Source: JBCCGG01 sp039029395
GTDB taxonomy: Bacteria; Pseudomonadota; Alphaproteobacteria; Kiloniellales; JAKSDN01
DNA length: 64,000 nt
Direction of reading: 5' to 3'
Assembly: GCA_039029395.1 (NCBI GenBank)
Contig: JBCCGG010000031.1
Location: 13,573-77,572, forward strand
Made by a program: the position numbers and the translations under genes. Below, one piece after another: positions 26,731 through 35,913 of this stretch (positions are counted from its first letter, which is position 1; every line of letters starts with the position of its first letter). The notes beneath the pieces are model-generated. The model was not told the DNA's origin and made no database searches. It worked only from the letters and a program-made list of their open reading frames with translations.

Positions 26731-27672
26731 TCAGAGAGTGCCCACCAGGGCTTCCAGATCGGCGGGCGTGCCGACCGAGCTGGCGGTGAGCGAACGCTCG
26801 ATGCGCCGGGTCAAGCCGCTCAACACCTTGCCGGTCCCCAGCTCCACCAGGTTCTCGACACCGGCCTCGGCCATGGCAAGCACGGATTCGCGCCAGCGCA
26901 CCATGCCGGTGACCTGCTCCACCAAGAGCTGGCGTATGGTCTCGGGCGCCTGCACCTGGGCGGCCGTGACATTGGCAATCAGGGGCAGCGCGGGCGCCTG
27001 GAGCGTGACCTCGGCGAGCGCCTCGGCCATGACGTCGGCGGCCGGCGCCATAAGCGCGCAGTGGAAGGGCGCGGAAACCGGCAGCAGCACCGAGCGCTTG
27101 GCGCCGCGCTCGGGCGCCAGGGCGATGGCCCGTTCGACCGCTTCCTTATGGCCGCTGAGGACCACCTGGCCGGGGGCGTTGTCGTTTGCCGGGCTACAGA
27201 CCTGGCCGTCGGCCGCCTCCGCGGCGACGTCACGGGCGGCTTCGATGTCGAGCCCGAGCAGGGCTGCCATGGCGCCCTCGCCGACCGGCACGGCCGCCTG
27301 CATGGCCTGGCCGCGGCGCTTGAGCAGACGGGCGGTGTCCGCCAGGGACAAGGCCCCGCCGGCCGCAAGCGCCGAGTATTCTCCCAGGGAGTGGCCGGCC
27401 ATGAGTTGCCCTTTGTCGGCCAATTGGATGCCGGCTTCGCTCTCCAGGACCCGGACCGTCGCCAGGCTGACCGCCATGAGCGCCGGCTGGGCGTTCTCGG
27501 TCAAGATGAGCTCATCGTCCGGGCCTTGAAACATGAGGCGCGAGAGATTCTGGCCGAGCGCGTCGTCGACCTCCTCGAAAACCAGGCGGGCCGTGGAAAA
27601 GGCATCGGCCAGATTGGCGCCCATACCGACCGCCTGGGACCCCTGACCTGGAAAAACGAATGCCCGGCTCAC
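26731..27672 (-). CDS. fabD: Malonyl-CoA:ACP transacylase
   Basis: A 313-residue acyltransferase that loads malonate from CoA to ACP. The N-terminal FVFPGQGSQAVGMG and the nucleophile motif GHSLGEYSAL are canonical, and the catalytic His is in SAPFHCALM. GTG 27672 (VSRAFVFPGQGSQ) gives the family length and has a GGGGAGGA ribosome-binding site. The open frame continues upstream without homology. It is the first gene of the fab operon, divergent from rpsF. Confidence 0.96.
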   Translation of the reverse strand: MSRAFVFPGQGSQAVGMGANLADAFSTARLVFEEVDDALGQNLSRLMFQGPDDELILTENAQPALMAVSLATVRVLESEAGIQLADKGQLMAGHSLGEYSALAAGGALSLADTARLLKRRGQAMQAAVPVGEGAMAALLGLDIEAARDVAAEAADGQVCSPANDNAPGQVVLSGHKEAVERAIALAPERGAKRSVLLPVSAPFHCALMAPAADVMAEALAEVTLQAPALPLIANVTAAQVQAPETIRQLLVEQVTGMVRWRESVLAMAEAGVENLVELGTGKVLSGLTRRIERSLTASSVGTPADLEALVGTL

Positions 27673-27778
27673 GCCACCTATCCTCCCCCGTTCGACCCGC
27701 TTGCGGCCCTCAGACTTAGCGCCTGCCGGGGCCCTGTCAAGCCATCTGAAAAAGCCCTGGACGGCCCTACGAGGCCCC

Positions 27779-27806
27779 TTGCATCGCCGCCATCTTTCTG
27801 TATATT
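27779..27806 (+). promoter_or_regulatory. Probable promoter of the rpsF-rpsR-rplI operon
   Basis: TTGCAT at 27779-27784 and TATATT at 27801-27806 are separated by 16 bases, a reasonable sigma-70-type match. Transcription would start near 27813, leaving a leader of about 150 bases before the rpsF ATG at 27961. Confidence 0.5.
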
Positions 27807-27851
27807 CCGCGCGCTTCGCGGGATGCGCCCGCGGGTTTACATAAACTCCTT

Positions 27852-27875
27852 GCCGGCAGCGACTTCGTTGTCGGC
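27852..27875 (+). promoter_or_regulatory. Hairpin in the rpsF leader, possible ribosomal-protein autoregulation site
   Basis: The sequence folds into an 11-base-pair stem (including two G-U pairs) with a 2-base loop. In many bacteria the S6:S18 complex binds a structured leader upstream of rpsF. The position fits that role, but I could not verify the conserved CCG bulge, so the function is a guess from context. Confidence 0.3.
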
Positions 27876-27960
27876 TAGGCCCGGAAGGCCGATGCTTCCC
27901 GAGATTAGAGCGAGGGGATGCCGGCGCCGGTCCACGAACAGCCTTAGGGAGTCGCACCAG

Positions 27961-28422
27961 ATGCCTCTATACGAGAGCGTGTTTATCGCACGCCAAGATG
28001 TCTCGGCCGGACAGGTCGAAGCGCTCGCCGATCAATACGTCGAGCTGGTTAAGGAACACGGCGGCGAGGTCACCAAGAAAGAACATTGGGGCCTGCGCAA
28101 CCTTGCCTACAAGATCAAGAAGAACCGCAAGGGTCACTACACACTCTTCAACATCGAAGGCCCCGCCGAGGCGGTGCTTGAGATGGAGCGCCAGATGCGC
28201 ATCAACGAGGACGTGATCCGCTATCTGACCGTGCGCGTCAAAGAACTCGAGGCCGACCAGTCGATCATCCTGCGCTCGCGCGGCGCCAGGGACGACCGCG
28301 GCCGCGGTGGCCGGCGCGGCGGCGTCGATCGTGGACCCGCGCGCGCCCCCCGGAGCGAGGACGACAAGCCCGCAGCCGAGCCGGCTGCGAAACCCGCTAG
28401 CGAGGAAGGAGCCTCAGCATGA
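27961..28422 (+). CDS. rpsF: 30S ribosomal protein S6
   Basis: A 153-residue small-subunit protein that binds 16S rRNA with S18. Residues 1-100 are the S6 domain (MPLYESVFIARQD, KKEHWGLRNLAYKIKKN, GHYTLFNI, YLTVRV). The remaining 50 residues are a low-complexity tail, first Arg/Gly-rich and then Ala/Glu/Pro-rich, common in alphaproteobacterial S6. The ATG at 27961 is the family start; the open frame runs further upstream. Its stop overlaps the rpsR start by 4 bases (ATGA), so translation is coupled. Confidence 0.98.
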   Translation: MPLYESVFIARQDVSAGQVEALADQYVELVKEHGGEVTKKEHWGLRNLAYKIKKNRKGHYTLFNIEGPAEAVLEMERQMRINEDVIRYLTVRVKELEADQSIILRSRGARDDRGRGGRRGGVDRGPARAPRSEDDKPAAEPAAKPASEEGASA

Positions 28423-28676
28423 CCGTCCGTGTTGTTAGCCAAGGCGTCGGTGTCCGGCGGCCCTTCTTCCGGCGCCGCAAGAGCTGCCCCTTTTCCGGGC
28501 CCAACGCGCCCAAGATCGATCACAAGGACATCAAGCTGCTGCAACGCTTCGTCTCGGAGCGCGGCAAGATCGTGCCCAGCCGCATCACCGCGGTCTCGGC
28601 CAAAAAGCAGCGCGAGCTGTCCCGAGCGATCAAGCGGGCCCGCTTTCTGGCCCTCCTGCCCTACGTCCTCGACTAG
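28419..28676 (+). CDS. rpsR: 30S ribosomal protein S18
   Basis: An 85-residue small-subunit protein and partner of S6. The family core is clear: RRPFFRRRKSCPF, DHKDIKLLQRFVSERGKI, PSRITAVSAKKQRELS and RARFLALLPYV. It overlaps rpsF by 4 bases and precedes rplI by 25 bases, the standard operon order. Confidence 0.98.
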   Translation: MTVRVVSQGVGVRRPFFRRRKSCPFSGPNAPKIDHKDIKLLQRFVSERGKIVPSRITAVSAKKQRELSRAIKRARFLALLPYVLD

Positions 28677-28701
28677 CGCGGGGCATCCGGAGGAATAAGA
28701 C

Positions 28702-29343
28702 ATGCAAACGCAAGTGATACTCTTGGAACGCATCGAGAAGCTCGGCCAGATGGGCGACGTGGTCTCGGTCAAGCCGGGCTATGCCCGCAACTTCCTGCTG
28801 CCCCAACGCAAGGCCCTGCGCGCAACCAAAGACAACATCTCCCAGTTCGAGACCCAGCGCGTTCAGCTTGAGGCGGAAAACCTGAAGCGCCGCGACGAGG
28901 CCGAGGCGGTCGCCAAGAGCCTGGAGGGTATGTCCGTCGTGCTGATCCGCCAGGCCGGCGACAACGGTCAGCTCTACGGTTCGGTCAACTCCCGGGATTT
29001 GGCCCTGTCGATCAAGGAAGCCGGGGTCACTGTCGACCGCAAGCAGGTCACCCTCGAGAAGGTCATCAAGGTGCTCGGCCTGCATCCGGTCAAGGTGCGG
29101 CTCCATCCGGAGGTCGCCGTCGAGGTGACCGCCAATGTGGCGCGCTCGGAGGCGGAAGCCGAGGCCCAGGCCTCGACCGGCCACATGGTGAGCGCCGACG
29201 AGCAGCGCGAGACCGAGGAAGAGCTGATCGAGTCGGTGATCGCAGAGGTCGAGGAGATCGAAGCCGAGGAAGCCGAGGCCGAGGCAGCGGCAACCGAGGC
29301 GGACGAGGCCGAGGAGGAGAAGCCGGCGGAGACGAGCACCTAA
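28702..29343 (+). CDS. rplI: 50S ribosomal protein L9 with long acidic tail
   Basis: A large-subunit protein of 213 residues, against about 150 in most bacteria. The N-terminal rRNA-binding domain (LLERIEKLGQMGDVVSVKPG, YARNFLLPQRKAL) and the C-terminal domain (LYGSVNSRDLA, LHPVKVRLHPEV) are intact. The extra 60 or so residues from about 150 on are almost only Ala, Glu and Asp, a tail known from alphaproteobacterial L9. Third gene of the rpsF operon. Confidence 0.97.
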   Translation: MQTQVILLERIEKLGQMGDVVSVKPGYARNFLLPQRKALRATKDNISQFETQRVQLEAENLKRRDEAEAVAKSLEGMSVVLIRQAGDNGQLYGSVNSRDLALSIKEAGVTVDRKQVTLEKVIKVLGLHPVKVRLHPEVAVEVTANVARSEAEAEAQASTGHMVSADEQRETEEELIESVIAEVEEIEAEEAEAEAAATEADEAEEEKPAETST

Positions 29344-29376
29344 AGGCTCGTCCCGGCGTCCCCTCGGGGCTGCCCC

Positions 29377-30414
29377 ATGCGCACCGACCTGTTCGACTTC
29401 GAGCTGCCGCGCGAAGCAATCGCCCAAGCACCGGCCCGGCCGCGCGATTCTGCGCGGCTGCTGGCCGTCGGCCAGGATCTCTCCGACCACAGCGTTAGCG
29501 ACCTGCCCAGCCTGCTGCGACCGGGCGATCTACTTGTCTGCAACGACACGCGGGTGCTGCCGACCCGCCTCGCCGGGCGGCGCGGCACGGCCAAGATCGA
29601 GGCAACCTTGCATAAGGACCTGGGCGGCGGGCGCTGGCGCGCCTTCGCCAGGCCGGCCAAGAAGCTCAACACCGGCGACCGGATCGATTTCGCAGAGGGG
29701 TTTTCCGCTGAAGTGGCGGGCAAGCACGAGGCCGGCGAGATCACCCTCGCCTTCGCCCAAGACGGCGCGGCCTTGAGTGCCGCCTTGCAGCGTCACGGTG
29801 CCATGCCCTTGCCGCCCTACATCCGGCGCAATGGCGCGGGCCAGCCTCAGGACCGACAGGACTATCAGACCATTTTCGCCCAGGTCGAAGGCGCGGTTGC
29901 CGCACCGACCGCCGGCTTGCATTTCACCGAGCGCCTTCTGGCCGCGCTCGACGAACGGGGCACTGAGAAGATTACCGTCACCCTCCACGTTGGCGCCGGA
30001 ACCTTTTTGCCGGTCAAGAGCGATGAGGCCGAGGACCATGTGATGCACGGCGAGTGGGGTCAACTCTCGGCCGCCGCGGTCGCCAAGATCGAATCGACCC
30101 GAGCGGCCGGCGGACGCATCGTCGCGGTCGGTACCACGGCCCTGCGCCTGCTGGAGAGCGCGATCGACGAAACCGGCCGCCTGGCACCCTTCGAGGGCGA
30201 GACCAAGCTGTTCATCCTGCCGGGCTATCGCTTTGCCGCGGTCGACCTGTTGCTCACCAACTTTCACCTGCCGCGCTCGACTCTTTTCATGCTGGTCTCA
30301 GCTTTTGCCGGCACCGAGCGCATGAAGGCAGCCTACCGCCACGCGCTGGACGCGGGCTACCGCTTCTACTCCTACGGCGACGCGACCCTGCTGCAGCGCG
30401 AGGATCAGCTGTGA
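29377..30414 (+). CDS. queA: S-adenosylmethionine:tRNA ribosyltransferase-isomerase
   Basis: A 345-residue enzyme that transfers and isomerises the ribosyl part of AdoMet onto preQ1 in tRNA to give epoxyqueuosine. The start MRTDLFDFELPREAIAQ and internal LLVCNDTRVLPTRL, GAVAAPTAGLHFTE, VGAGTFLPV and LLTNFHLPRSTLFMLV are family signatures. It overlaps the tgt start (GTGA), coupling two successive enzymes of queuosine formation, and follows rplI by 33 bases. Confidence 0.97.
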   Translation: MRTDLFDFELPREAIAQAPARPRDSARLLAVGQDLSDHSVSDLPSLLRPGDLLVCNDTRVLPTRLAGRRGTAKIEATLHKDLGGGRWRAFARPAKKLNTGDRIDFAEGFSAEVAGKHEAGEITLAFAQDGAALSAALQRHGAMPLPPYIRRNGAGQPQDRQDYQTIFAQVEGAVAAPTAGLHFTERLLAALDERGTEKITVTLHVGAGTFLPVKSDEAEDHVMHGEWGQLSAAAVAKIESTRAAGGRIVAVGTTALRLLESAIDETGRLAPFEGETKLFILPGYRFAAVDLLLTNFHLPRSTLFMLVSAFAGTERMKAAYRHALDAGYRFYSYGDATLLQREDQL

Positions 30415-31538
30415 GCTTCGGGTTCGAGCTTCTGGCAAGCGACGGCGGGGCCCGGCGCGGCCGGGTGAGCACGGCCCACGGCACTTTCGAGACGCCAGCC
30501 TTCATGGCGGTCGGCACGGCGGCCACGGTCAAAGGGCTCTTGCCCGAGGCGGTCGCGGAGAGCGGCACCCAGATCCTGCTCGGCAACACCTATCACCTGA
30601 TGCTGCGGCCCGGCGCGGAGCGGGTCGCGAACTTGGGCGGGCTGCACAGGTTCATGAACTGGTCTGGTCCGATCTTGACCGACTCCGGCGGCTATCAGGT
30701 GATGTCGCTTTCCGATTTGCGCAAGATCACCGAAGAGGGCGTGACCTTCCGCTCCCACCTGGACGGCAGCCGCCACGCGCTGAGCCCCGAGCGGGCGGTG
30801 GAGATCCAAGCGCTGCTGGGTGCCGACATCACGATGGTGCTGGACGAATGCACCCCCTACCCGGTGGAGGAGCCCGAAGCGGCCCGCTCCATGGAGCGCT
30901 CCATGCGCTGGGCAGCGCGCTGCAAAGAGTCCTTTCCGGCGCGTTCCGGGTACGGACTGTTCGGGATTGTTCAAGGCAGCGTCTTTCCCAAGCAGCGCCT
31001 GGCCTCGGCCGCCGCATTGAAGGAAGTCGGCTTCGACGGCTACGCGGTTGGCGGGCTTGCGGTCGGCGAAGGCCAAGAGATTATGCTGGAAATGCTCGAC
31101 GTCACCTGCCCGGCCCTGCCGGTCGAGCGGCCGCGCTATCTGATGGGCGTGGGCAAGCCGGCCGATCTGGTGGAATCGGTCGCGCGGGGCATCGACATGT
31201 TCGACTGCGTGCTGCCGACCCGCTCCGGGCGCACGGGCCAAGGCTTCACCCGGCGCGCCCAGATCAACCTGCGCAATGCCCGCCATCGGGACGACCCGCG
31301 CCCGCTCGACCCGGATTGCCCCTGCCCCGTCTGCGCCAGCTACAGCCGGGCCTATCTGCATCACCTTTTCAAGGCCGACGAGATGCTCGGGCCGATCTTG
31401 CTGACCACCCACAACCTGCACACCTATCAGAGGCTGATGGCCGAGATGCGCGCGGCGATCGAGGCGGGGACTTTCGAGGATTTTCGTGCCGCCTTTCACG
31501 AACAGGCGGCGCAGGGCGATCTGCCGCCAATCAGCTGA
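30411..31538 (+). CDS. tgt: Queuine tRNA-ribosyltransferase
   Basis: A 375-residue enzyme that swaps guanine-34 for preQ1 in the anticodon of tRNAs for Asp, Asn, His and Tyr. The catalytic aspartate is in TDSGGYQVMSL, and the second aspartate is in GIDMFDCVLPTRSGRTG. The zinc site is near the end (CPCPVCASYSRAYLHHLF). The start is GTG 30411, overlapping the queA stop by 4 bases; longer frames upstream lie inside queA. No intrinsic terminator is evident after it. Confidence 0.97.
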   Translation: MSFGFELLASDGGARRGRVSTAHGTFETPAFMAVGTAATVKGLLPEAVAESGTQILLGNTYHLMLRPGAERVANLGGLHRFMNWSGPILTDSGGYQVMSLSDLRKITEEGVTFRSHLDGSRHALSPERAVEIQALLGADITMVLDECTPYPVEEPEAARSMERSMRWAARCKESFPARSGYGLFGIVQGSVFPKQRLASAAALKEVGFDGYAVGGLAVGEGQEIMLEMLDVTCPALPVERPRYLMGVGKPADLVESVARGIDMFDCVLPTRSGRTGQGFTRRAQINLRNARHRDDPRPLDPDCPCPVCASYSRAYLHHLFKADEMLGPILLTTHNLHTYQRLMAEMRAAIEAGTFEDFRAAFHEQAAQGDLPPIS

Positions 31539-31629
31539 TAAAGCGTCAAGAAAGCTTCAAGTCTCTGTCACACTAAGGGTGTAGCAGGGCTGCGGACTAG
31601 CCTCTTGCGACTTCGAGGAGACCGCACTC

Positions 31630-32526
31630 GTGCGTAACCTGCCCTTTGCCCACACCGGCCGCTTCTACCGGGGCAACCTGCACACCCACTCGACCAACTC
31701 GGACGGCGACCATCCGCCCCATCAGGTGATCGATTTCTATCGGGACAACGGCTACCATTTCCTGGCGCTGACCGACCACTTCCTCGAGATGTACGGCTGG
31801 AAGATCTCCGACACCCGGGATCTGCGCAGCGAGCACTTCACCACCTTGATCGCCGCCGAGCTGCACGCGCCAGCGACCAGCCTGGGCGAGCTGTGGCACA
31901 TCAAGGCGATCGGCCTGCCGCTCGACTTCGCCAAGCCGGTCCACGGCGAGAGCGGGCCGGAGATTGCCCGGCGAGCCTCTCGGGCCGGCGCCTTCATCGG
32001 CATCGTCCACCCCTCCTGGTACGGCCTGACCGTTGAAGACGCCCGCCAGATTCCCTTTGCGAATGCGGTCGAGATTTACAATCACGGCTCGGCGGTCGAA
32101 GTCGACCGGGGCAGCGACTGGCCGTTTTGCGACCTGCTCCTTAACGGGGGCTGGCGCCTAACCGGCTACGCCAGCGACGATGCCCATCACCTGACCCACG
32201 ACTGCCTGGGCGGCTGGGTCCAGGTCAAGGCCGAGAGCCTGGAGCCTGAGGCCCTGCTGGAGGCACTCAAGGACGGGCGCTACTACTCGAGCCAGGGCCC
32301 GGAGATCCACGACATCCGGATCTCCAACGGTGACGTCACGGTGGCCTGCTCGCCAGCCAGCACGATTGCGATCAGCGGCCGGGGCTCGCGCTCGCAACAT
32401 CAGCGCGGCACCGATCTGAGCGAGGTGACCCTACCGCTCAAGCGCTTCAAGGATGGCTACTTCCGGGTCACGGTGACCGACGCCCAGAACCGCAAGGCCT
32501 GGTCCAACCCGATTTGGCTAGACTGA
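31630..32526 (+). CDS. PHP-domain metal-dependent phosphoesterase-like protein
   Basis: A 298-residue protein with a PHP domain. The metal-binding motifs are GNLHTHSTNSDGD (motif I), FLALTDH (motif II), GIVHPSW (motif III) and a late GYASDDAHH (motif IV), so the active site looks complete. The last 80 residues form a separate beta-rich domain. Substrates of such stand-alone PHP proteins are mostly unknown; phosphoesters are likely. GTG 31630 is supported by GAGGAGA upstream. It is convergent with the dihydroorotase gene and not evidently part of an operon. Confidence 0.85.
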   Translation: MRNLPFAHTGRFYRGNLHTHSTNSDGDHPPHQVIDFYRDNGYHFLALTDHFLEMYGWKISDTRDLRSEHFTTLIAAELHAPATSLGELWHIKAIGLPLDFAKPVHGESGPEIARRASRAGAFIGIVHPSWYGLTVEDARQIPFANAVEIYNHGSAVEVDRGSDWPFCDLLLNGGWRLTGYASDDAHHLTHDCLGGWVQVKAESLEPEALLEALKDGRYYSSQGPEIHDIRISNGDVTVACSPASTIAISGRGSRSQHQRGTDLSEVTLPLKRFKDGYFRVTVTDAQNRKAWSNPIWLD

Positions 32527-32537
32527 AGGCCCTGCGC

Positions 32538-33887
32538 CTAGGCGACCTTTTCCGGCCCGATCGTATCGACGAAGCGCACCGGGGCGCCGATCGGCGTAGC
32601 CTGCAGTTCATCCTCGCGCATCACCACGTTGCCGCGCACCACGGTGGCGACTGGCCAACCCGTCACGGTCATGCCTTCGAAGGGCGACCAGCCGCACTTG
32701 GAGGCAAGCCAATTGCTGGTAATCTCGCGCCGGGCCTTGAGGTCGACCAGGGTCAGGTCGCCGTCGTAGCCAAGCGCGATGCGGCCCTTGCCAGCGATGC
32801 GGTAGATCCGCTGGGGCCCGGCGCTGGTGAGATCCACCAGGCGGGAAAGCGTGAGCCGCCCGGCGTTCACATGGTCGAGCAAGAGCGGCAGCAAGGTCTG
32901 GACGCTGGGCAGGCCCGAGGGGGTCGCCGGATAGTCGCCGGCCTTCTCCTCCCGGGTGTGGGGCGCGTGGTCCGAGCCGACCACGTCGACGATGCCGTCG
33001 CTGACCGCTTGCCACAAAGCCGCCCGGTGATGGGCGTCGCGGATCGGCGGGTTCATCTGGGCCAGGGTGCCCCAGCGGTCGTAACATTCGGGCGCGGCCA
33101 GGGTCAGGTGCTGGGGCGTGACCTCGACGGTCACCAGGTCCTTGTGCTGGGCCAGGAGGGGCATTTCCTCGGCGGTCGAGATGTGCAGCACATGAACCGG
33201 CCGGCCGGTCTTTCGCGCCGTCGCGATCAGACGCTCGGTGGCGTGAAGCGCAACGATCTCATCGCGCCACACCGGGTGCTGGTCGACCGAGGCGCCGTCG
33301 CGCACCAGGGCCAAGCGCTCGCGCAGGCGCGGCTCGTCCTCGGCGTGGATCGCGACCCGGCGCTGGCCGGACTTCAGCACCCGGGCCAGCAGATCGTCGT
33401 CCTCGACCAAGAGGCTGCCGGTCGAAGAGCCCATGAAGATCTTGACCCCGCTGCAGCCGGGCAGCTGCTCCAGCTCGCCCAAATGCTCGGCGTTCTCTTC
33501 GGCCGCGCCGATGAAAAAGGCGTGGTCGACCCAGGCCCGTCCCTTGGCGCGCGCCAGCTTGTCGGCCAAATCGTCGCCATCCAGGGTGTTGGGCTTAGTG
33601 TTGGGCATTTCGAACACGGCCGTCACGCCGCCGAGGGCGGCACAGGTGGTCCCGGAAGCCAGGTCTTCCTTGTGCTCCAGGCCGGGCTCGCGGAAATGCA
33701 CCTGGGTGTCGATCACGCCGGGCAGCACGTGAAGGCCGCTCGCGTCGATCGTCTTGCTGGCCGCAGCGCCGCCAAGAGACCCGAGCGCGACGATGCGCCC
33801 CTCACGAATGCCCACATCGGTCTCGATCAGGCCGCTCGGCGTGGCGACCTGGCCGCCGGTCACGGTGAGATCGAAGGGCTCTGCCAT
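32538..33887 (-). CDS. pyrC: Dihydroorotase (amidohydrolase, PyrC class I type)
   Basis: A 449-residue cyclic amidohydrolase that would close carbamoyl-aspartate to dihydroorotate in pyrimidine synthesis. Metal ligands are visible in DTQVHFREPG (HxH equivalent), the carbamylatable lysine in GVKIFMGSSTG, histidines in VAIHAED and VHVLHIST, and the catalytic Asp in VVGSDHAPH. NTKPNT and the FREPG motif favour dihydroorotase over allantoinase or hydantoinase. No other pyr gene is adjacent. It is followed 17 bases upstream on the same strand by the glycosyltransferase gene. Confidence 0.85.
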   Translation of the reverse strand: MAEPFDLTVTGGQVATPSGLIETDVGIREGRIVALGSLGGAAASKTIDASGLHVLPGVIDTQVHFREPGLEHKEDLASGTTCAALGGVTAVFEMPNTKPNTLDGDDLADKLARAKGRAWVDHAFFIGAAEENAEHLGELEQLPGCSGVKIFMGSSTGSLLVEDDDLLARVLKSGQRRVAIHAEDEPRLRERLALVRDGASVDQHPVWRDEIVALHATERLIATARKTGRPVHVLHISTAEEMPLLAQHKDLVTVEVTPQHLTLAAPECYDRWGTLAQMNPPIRDAHHRAALWQAVSDGIVDVVGSDHAPHTREEKAGDYPATPSGLPSVQTLLPLLLDHVNAGRLTLSRLVDLTSAGPQRIYRIAGKGRIALGYDGDLTLVDLKARREITSNWLASKCGWSPFEGMTVTGWPVATVVRGNVVMREDELQATPIGAPVRFVDTIGPEKVA

Positions 33888-33904
33888 GGTCTTTCCTTTC
33901 CCAG

Positions 33905-34936
33905 TCAGACGCGCGCCTGGAGCAGGCGCTTGAAGGTGTCGAGGTAGCGCTTAACGCAGGCGGTTTCGGAGAACCCCTCTTCGTAGCGCCGGGCGCCACC
34001 CGCCACAAGGCGCTCGGGCAAACCCGGCCCGTCGATCACCCGGGTGATCGCTTGAGCCAAGGCGGCCGCATCGTCGATCGGCACCAGCAGACCGTCGGCG
34101 CCGTCAGTGATCAGCTCGCTCGGGCCGGCGCTGGCAGCGGCGACCAAGGGCCGCCCGGCCGCCCAGGCTTCGAGGCAAACGTTGCCGAGCGGCTCGTAGC
34201 GCGACGGCACCAGGCAGATGTCGGCCGCGCCGATCAGCGCCGCACGATCGTCGCGCCAGCCCAAAAAACGCACACGGGGCATCACGCCGAGCTCATGGGC
34301 AAGCGCCTCGAGCTCGTCGCGCAGCGGCCCCTCGCCGGCCAGCCAAAGGTAGGCGCGCGGCTCGGACGCCAGGGCGCGCAGCAGGGTGTCGAAGGCCTTG
34401 GCCCGGTGCAGCCGTCCCATGGCGAGCAGCAAAGGCGCGTCCGCGGGCGTATCGAGCCCGTCGCGCGGAACCGGTGGAGCCGGCTCAATGGAGGCGAAGT
34501 TCGGCATGTAGTGGGCGCGCGCGGCTGGCCAGCCGTGGTTCACGACATGGGCGACGATGCCCTTGGTGTTGCAGAACAGGTGGTCGCAAGCCCTGTAGTA
34601 CTTGAGGTCGTAGTAGCCGCCCAGGCGCGCCAGTTTCAGGAAGTTGCCCGCCGGCATGTACTTGGAGGCCCGGTTCATCCAGGTCAAAGCGATGTCGGGC
34701 CGAAAGTCGGCCACCGCGCGCTTCAGGGTCGCCTTGGTGTGCCAATCGAACCATTGGCCGAAGCGGCATTCCACGGGCTCCAGGCCGGCCGCGCGCAACG
34801 GCGCCGCGCGCCCCGGGTTGTGACGCATGACGACCTGCTGGTCGAGCCCGGCCCTCTGGAGCGCCAGGACCAGACTGACGAAAAAGGTCTCGGCGCCGCC
34901 TTGATCGGCCCCGGCGATGACTTGAAGAATTCGCAA
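33905..34936 (-). CDS. Glycosyltransferase family 4-type protein
   Basis: A 343-residue GT-B glycosyltransferase, probably acting on cell-surface glycans. The N-terminal domain begins with ILQVIAGADQGGAETFFVSL. The donor-binding domain has LLLAMGRLHRAKAFDTLLRAL, FLGWRDD and ICLVPSRYEPLGNVCLEAWAAG, with the E-x7-E type motif of GT4. A TTG start at 34936 fits the family start (RILQVIAGAD), with GAGGGCGGGG upstream. The open frame continues to 35743 but only as a shadow of the EamA gene. The sugar and acceptor cannot be predicted. Confidence 0.82.
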   Translation of the reverse strand: MRILQVIAGADQGGAETFFVSLVLALQRAGLDQQVVMRHNPGRAAPLRAAGLEPVECRFGQWFDWHTKATLKRAVADFRPDIALTWMNRASKYMPAGNFLKLARLGGYYDLKYYRACDHLFCNTKGIVAHVVNHGWPAARAHYMPNFASIEPAPPVPRDGLDTPADAPLLLAMGRLHRAKAFDTLLRALASEPRAYLWLAGEGPLRDELEALAHELGVMPRVRFLGWRDDRAALIGAADICLVPSRYEPLGNVCLEAWAAGRPLVAAASAGPSELITDGADGLLVPIDDAAALAQAITRVIDGPGLPERLVAGGARRYEEGFSETACVKRYLDTFKRLLQARV

Positions 34937-35010
34937 GGCGCCCCGCCCTCTTACCACCTCGGCAATGAAGCCCTCTAGGATAGGAGGACGCCGGGCGCGA
35001 GGAAACCGAA

Positions 35011-35913
35011 TTAGCTGGTCGCTTGCGACTTGGCGGTGATCTGCGCGGCGAAGATTGCGGCGACCACCAGGGCCGCGCCAAGCCCCTGGTAATAGGTCAG
35101 CGCTTCGCCCAAGAGCAGGATCGCCAGGGCGACGGTGATGACTGGCTCGAGATTCATGATCATTGCCGTGCGCGAGGCGCCGATCCGGTGCACCCCCGAA
35201 AACATGCCGAAGAAGGCGCCGGCGAAGCTCAAGGCGGCGGCCGCCAGAAGCGCCATCGCGGTCAGCTCGATTGGCGGCAAGGCCCAAGCACCGCTGCCGA
35301 AGGTCAAGCACAACGCAAGGGTCCAACCGGTCACGGCCATGTAGAAGGTCTTGAGGGTCGGCTGGACCGACGCCAACTTGCGGCCACTCCAAAGATAAGA
35401 CGTGGCGACCCCGACGGCGGCCAGGACAGAAAACACCAGGCCCGGCAAGTTCAGATGGCCGAACCCGATGCCTAAACAGATCGCCAATCCGAGCAAGGCG
35501 GCCAGCAGGCAGGCAAGCTCCGAGAGGGCCAGCCGGCGCCGGTCGAGGGCGCATTCGGCCAAACTGGTGATCAAGGGGAAAGTGTAGAAGATCAGCACCG
35601 CCAGACTGACGGGTACGAAAGCGAAGGCGGCGATCAGGGAGCCAGACCCAATTGTGTAGGCCAGACCGGCAGCGGCGCAGTGAAGGAGTTCGCGCCCCGA
35701 GAGAACGAAGGAGATGCCCTGGACCTTGAGCCAAAGCCCGCAAACCAAAAGAAAGCTGCCGAAGCGAAAGACCAGCAAGGTCTCGGTGTTGCCGCCCAGG
35801 CCATAGACGATCGGCGCCAGAATATTGGAGAAGCTGATGCTGGTCGCCGCCGCCACGACCACAATAAAGCCGAGCGCTTTGCCTGAGGATTTGGTCGAGT
35901 TGAGGCTCGTCAT
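35011..35913 (-). CDS. EamA-family (DMT superfamily) transporter
   Basis: A 300-residue inner-membrane protein with about ten TM helices arranged as two EamA repeats (first about 12-140, second about 155-290). Family members export or exchange small metabolites such as amino acids. The second repeat ends in the typical GEALTYYQGLGAALVV. It lies 74 bases upstream of the glycosyltransferase on the same strand and 2 kb from a metabolite cluster that carries a second, unrelated EamA gene. The substrate is unknown. Confidence 0.88.
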   Translation of the reverse strand: MTSLNSTKSSGKALGFIVVVAAATSISFSNILAPIVYGLGGNTETLLVFRFGSFLLVCGLWLKVQGISFVLSGRELLHCAAAGLAYTIGSGSLIAAFAFVPVSLAVLIFYTFPLITSLAECALDRRRLALSELACLLAALLGLAICLGIGFGHLNLPGLVFSVLAAVGVATSYLWSGRKLASVQPTLKTFYMAVTGWTLALCLTFGSGAWALPPIELTAMALLAAAALSFAGAFFGMFSGVHRIGASRTAMIMNLEPVITVALAILLLGEALTYYQGLGAALVVAAIFAAQITAKSQATS

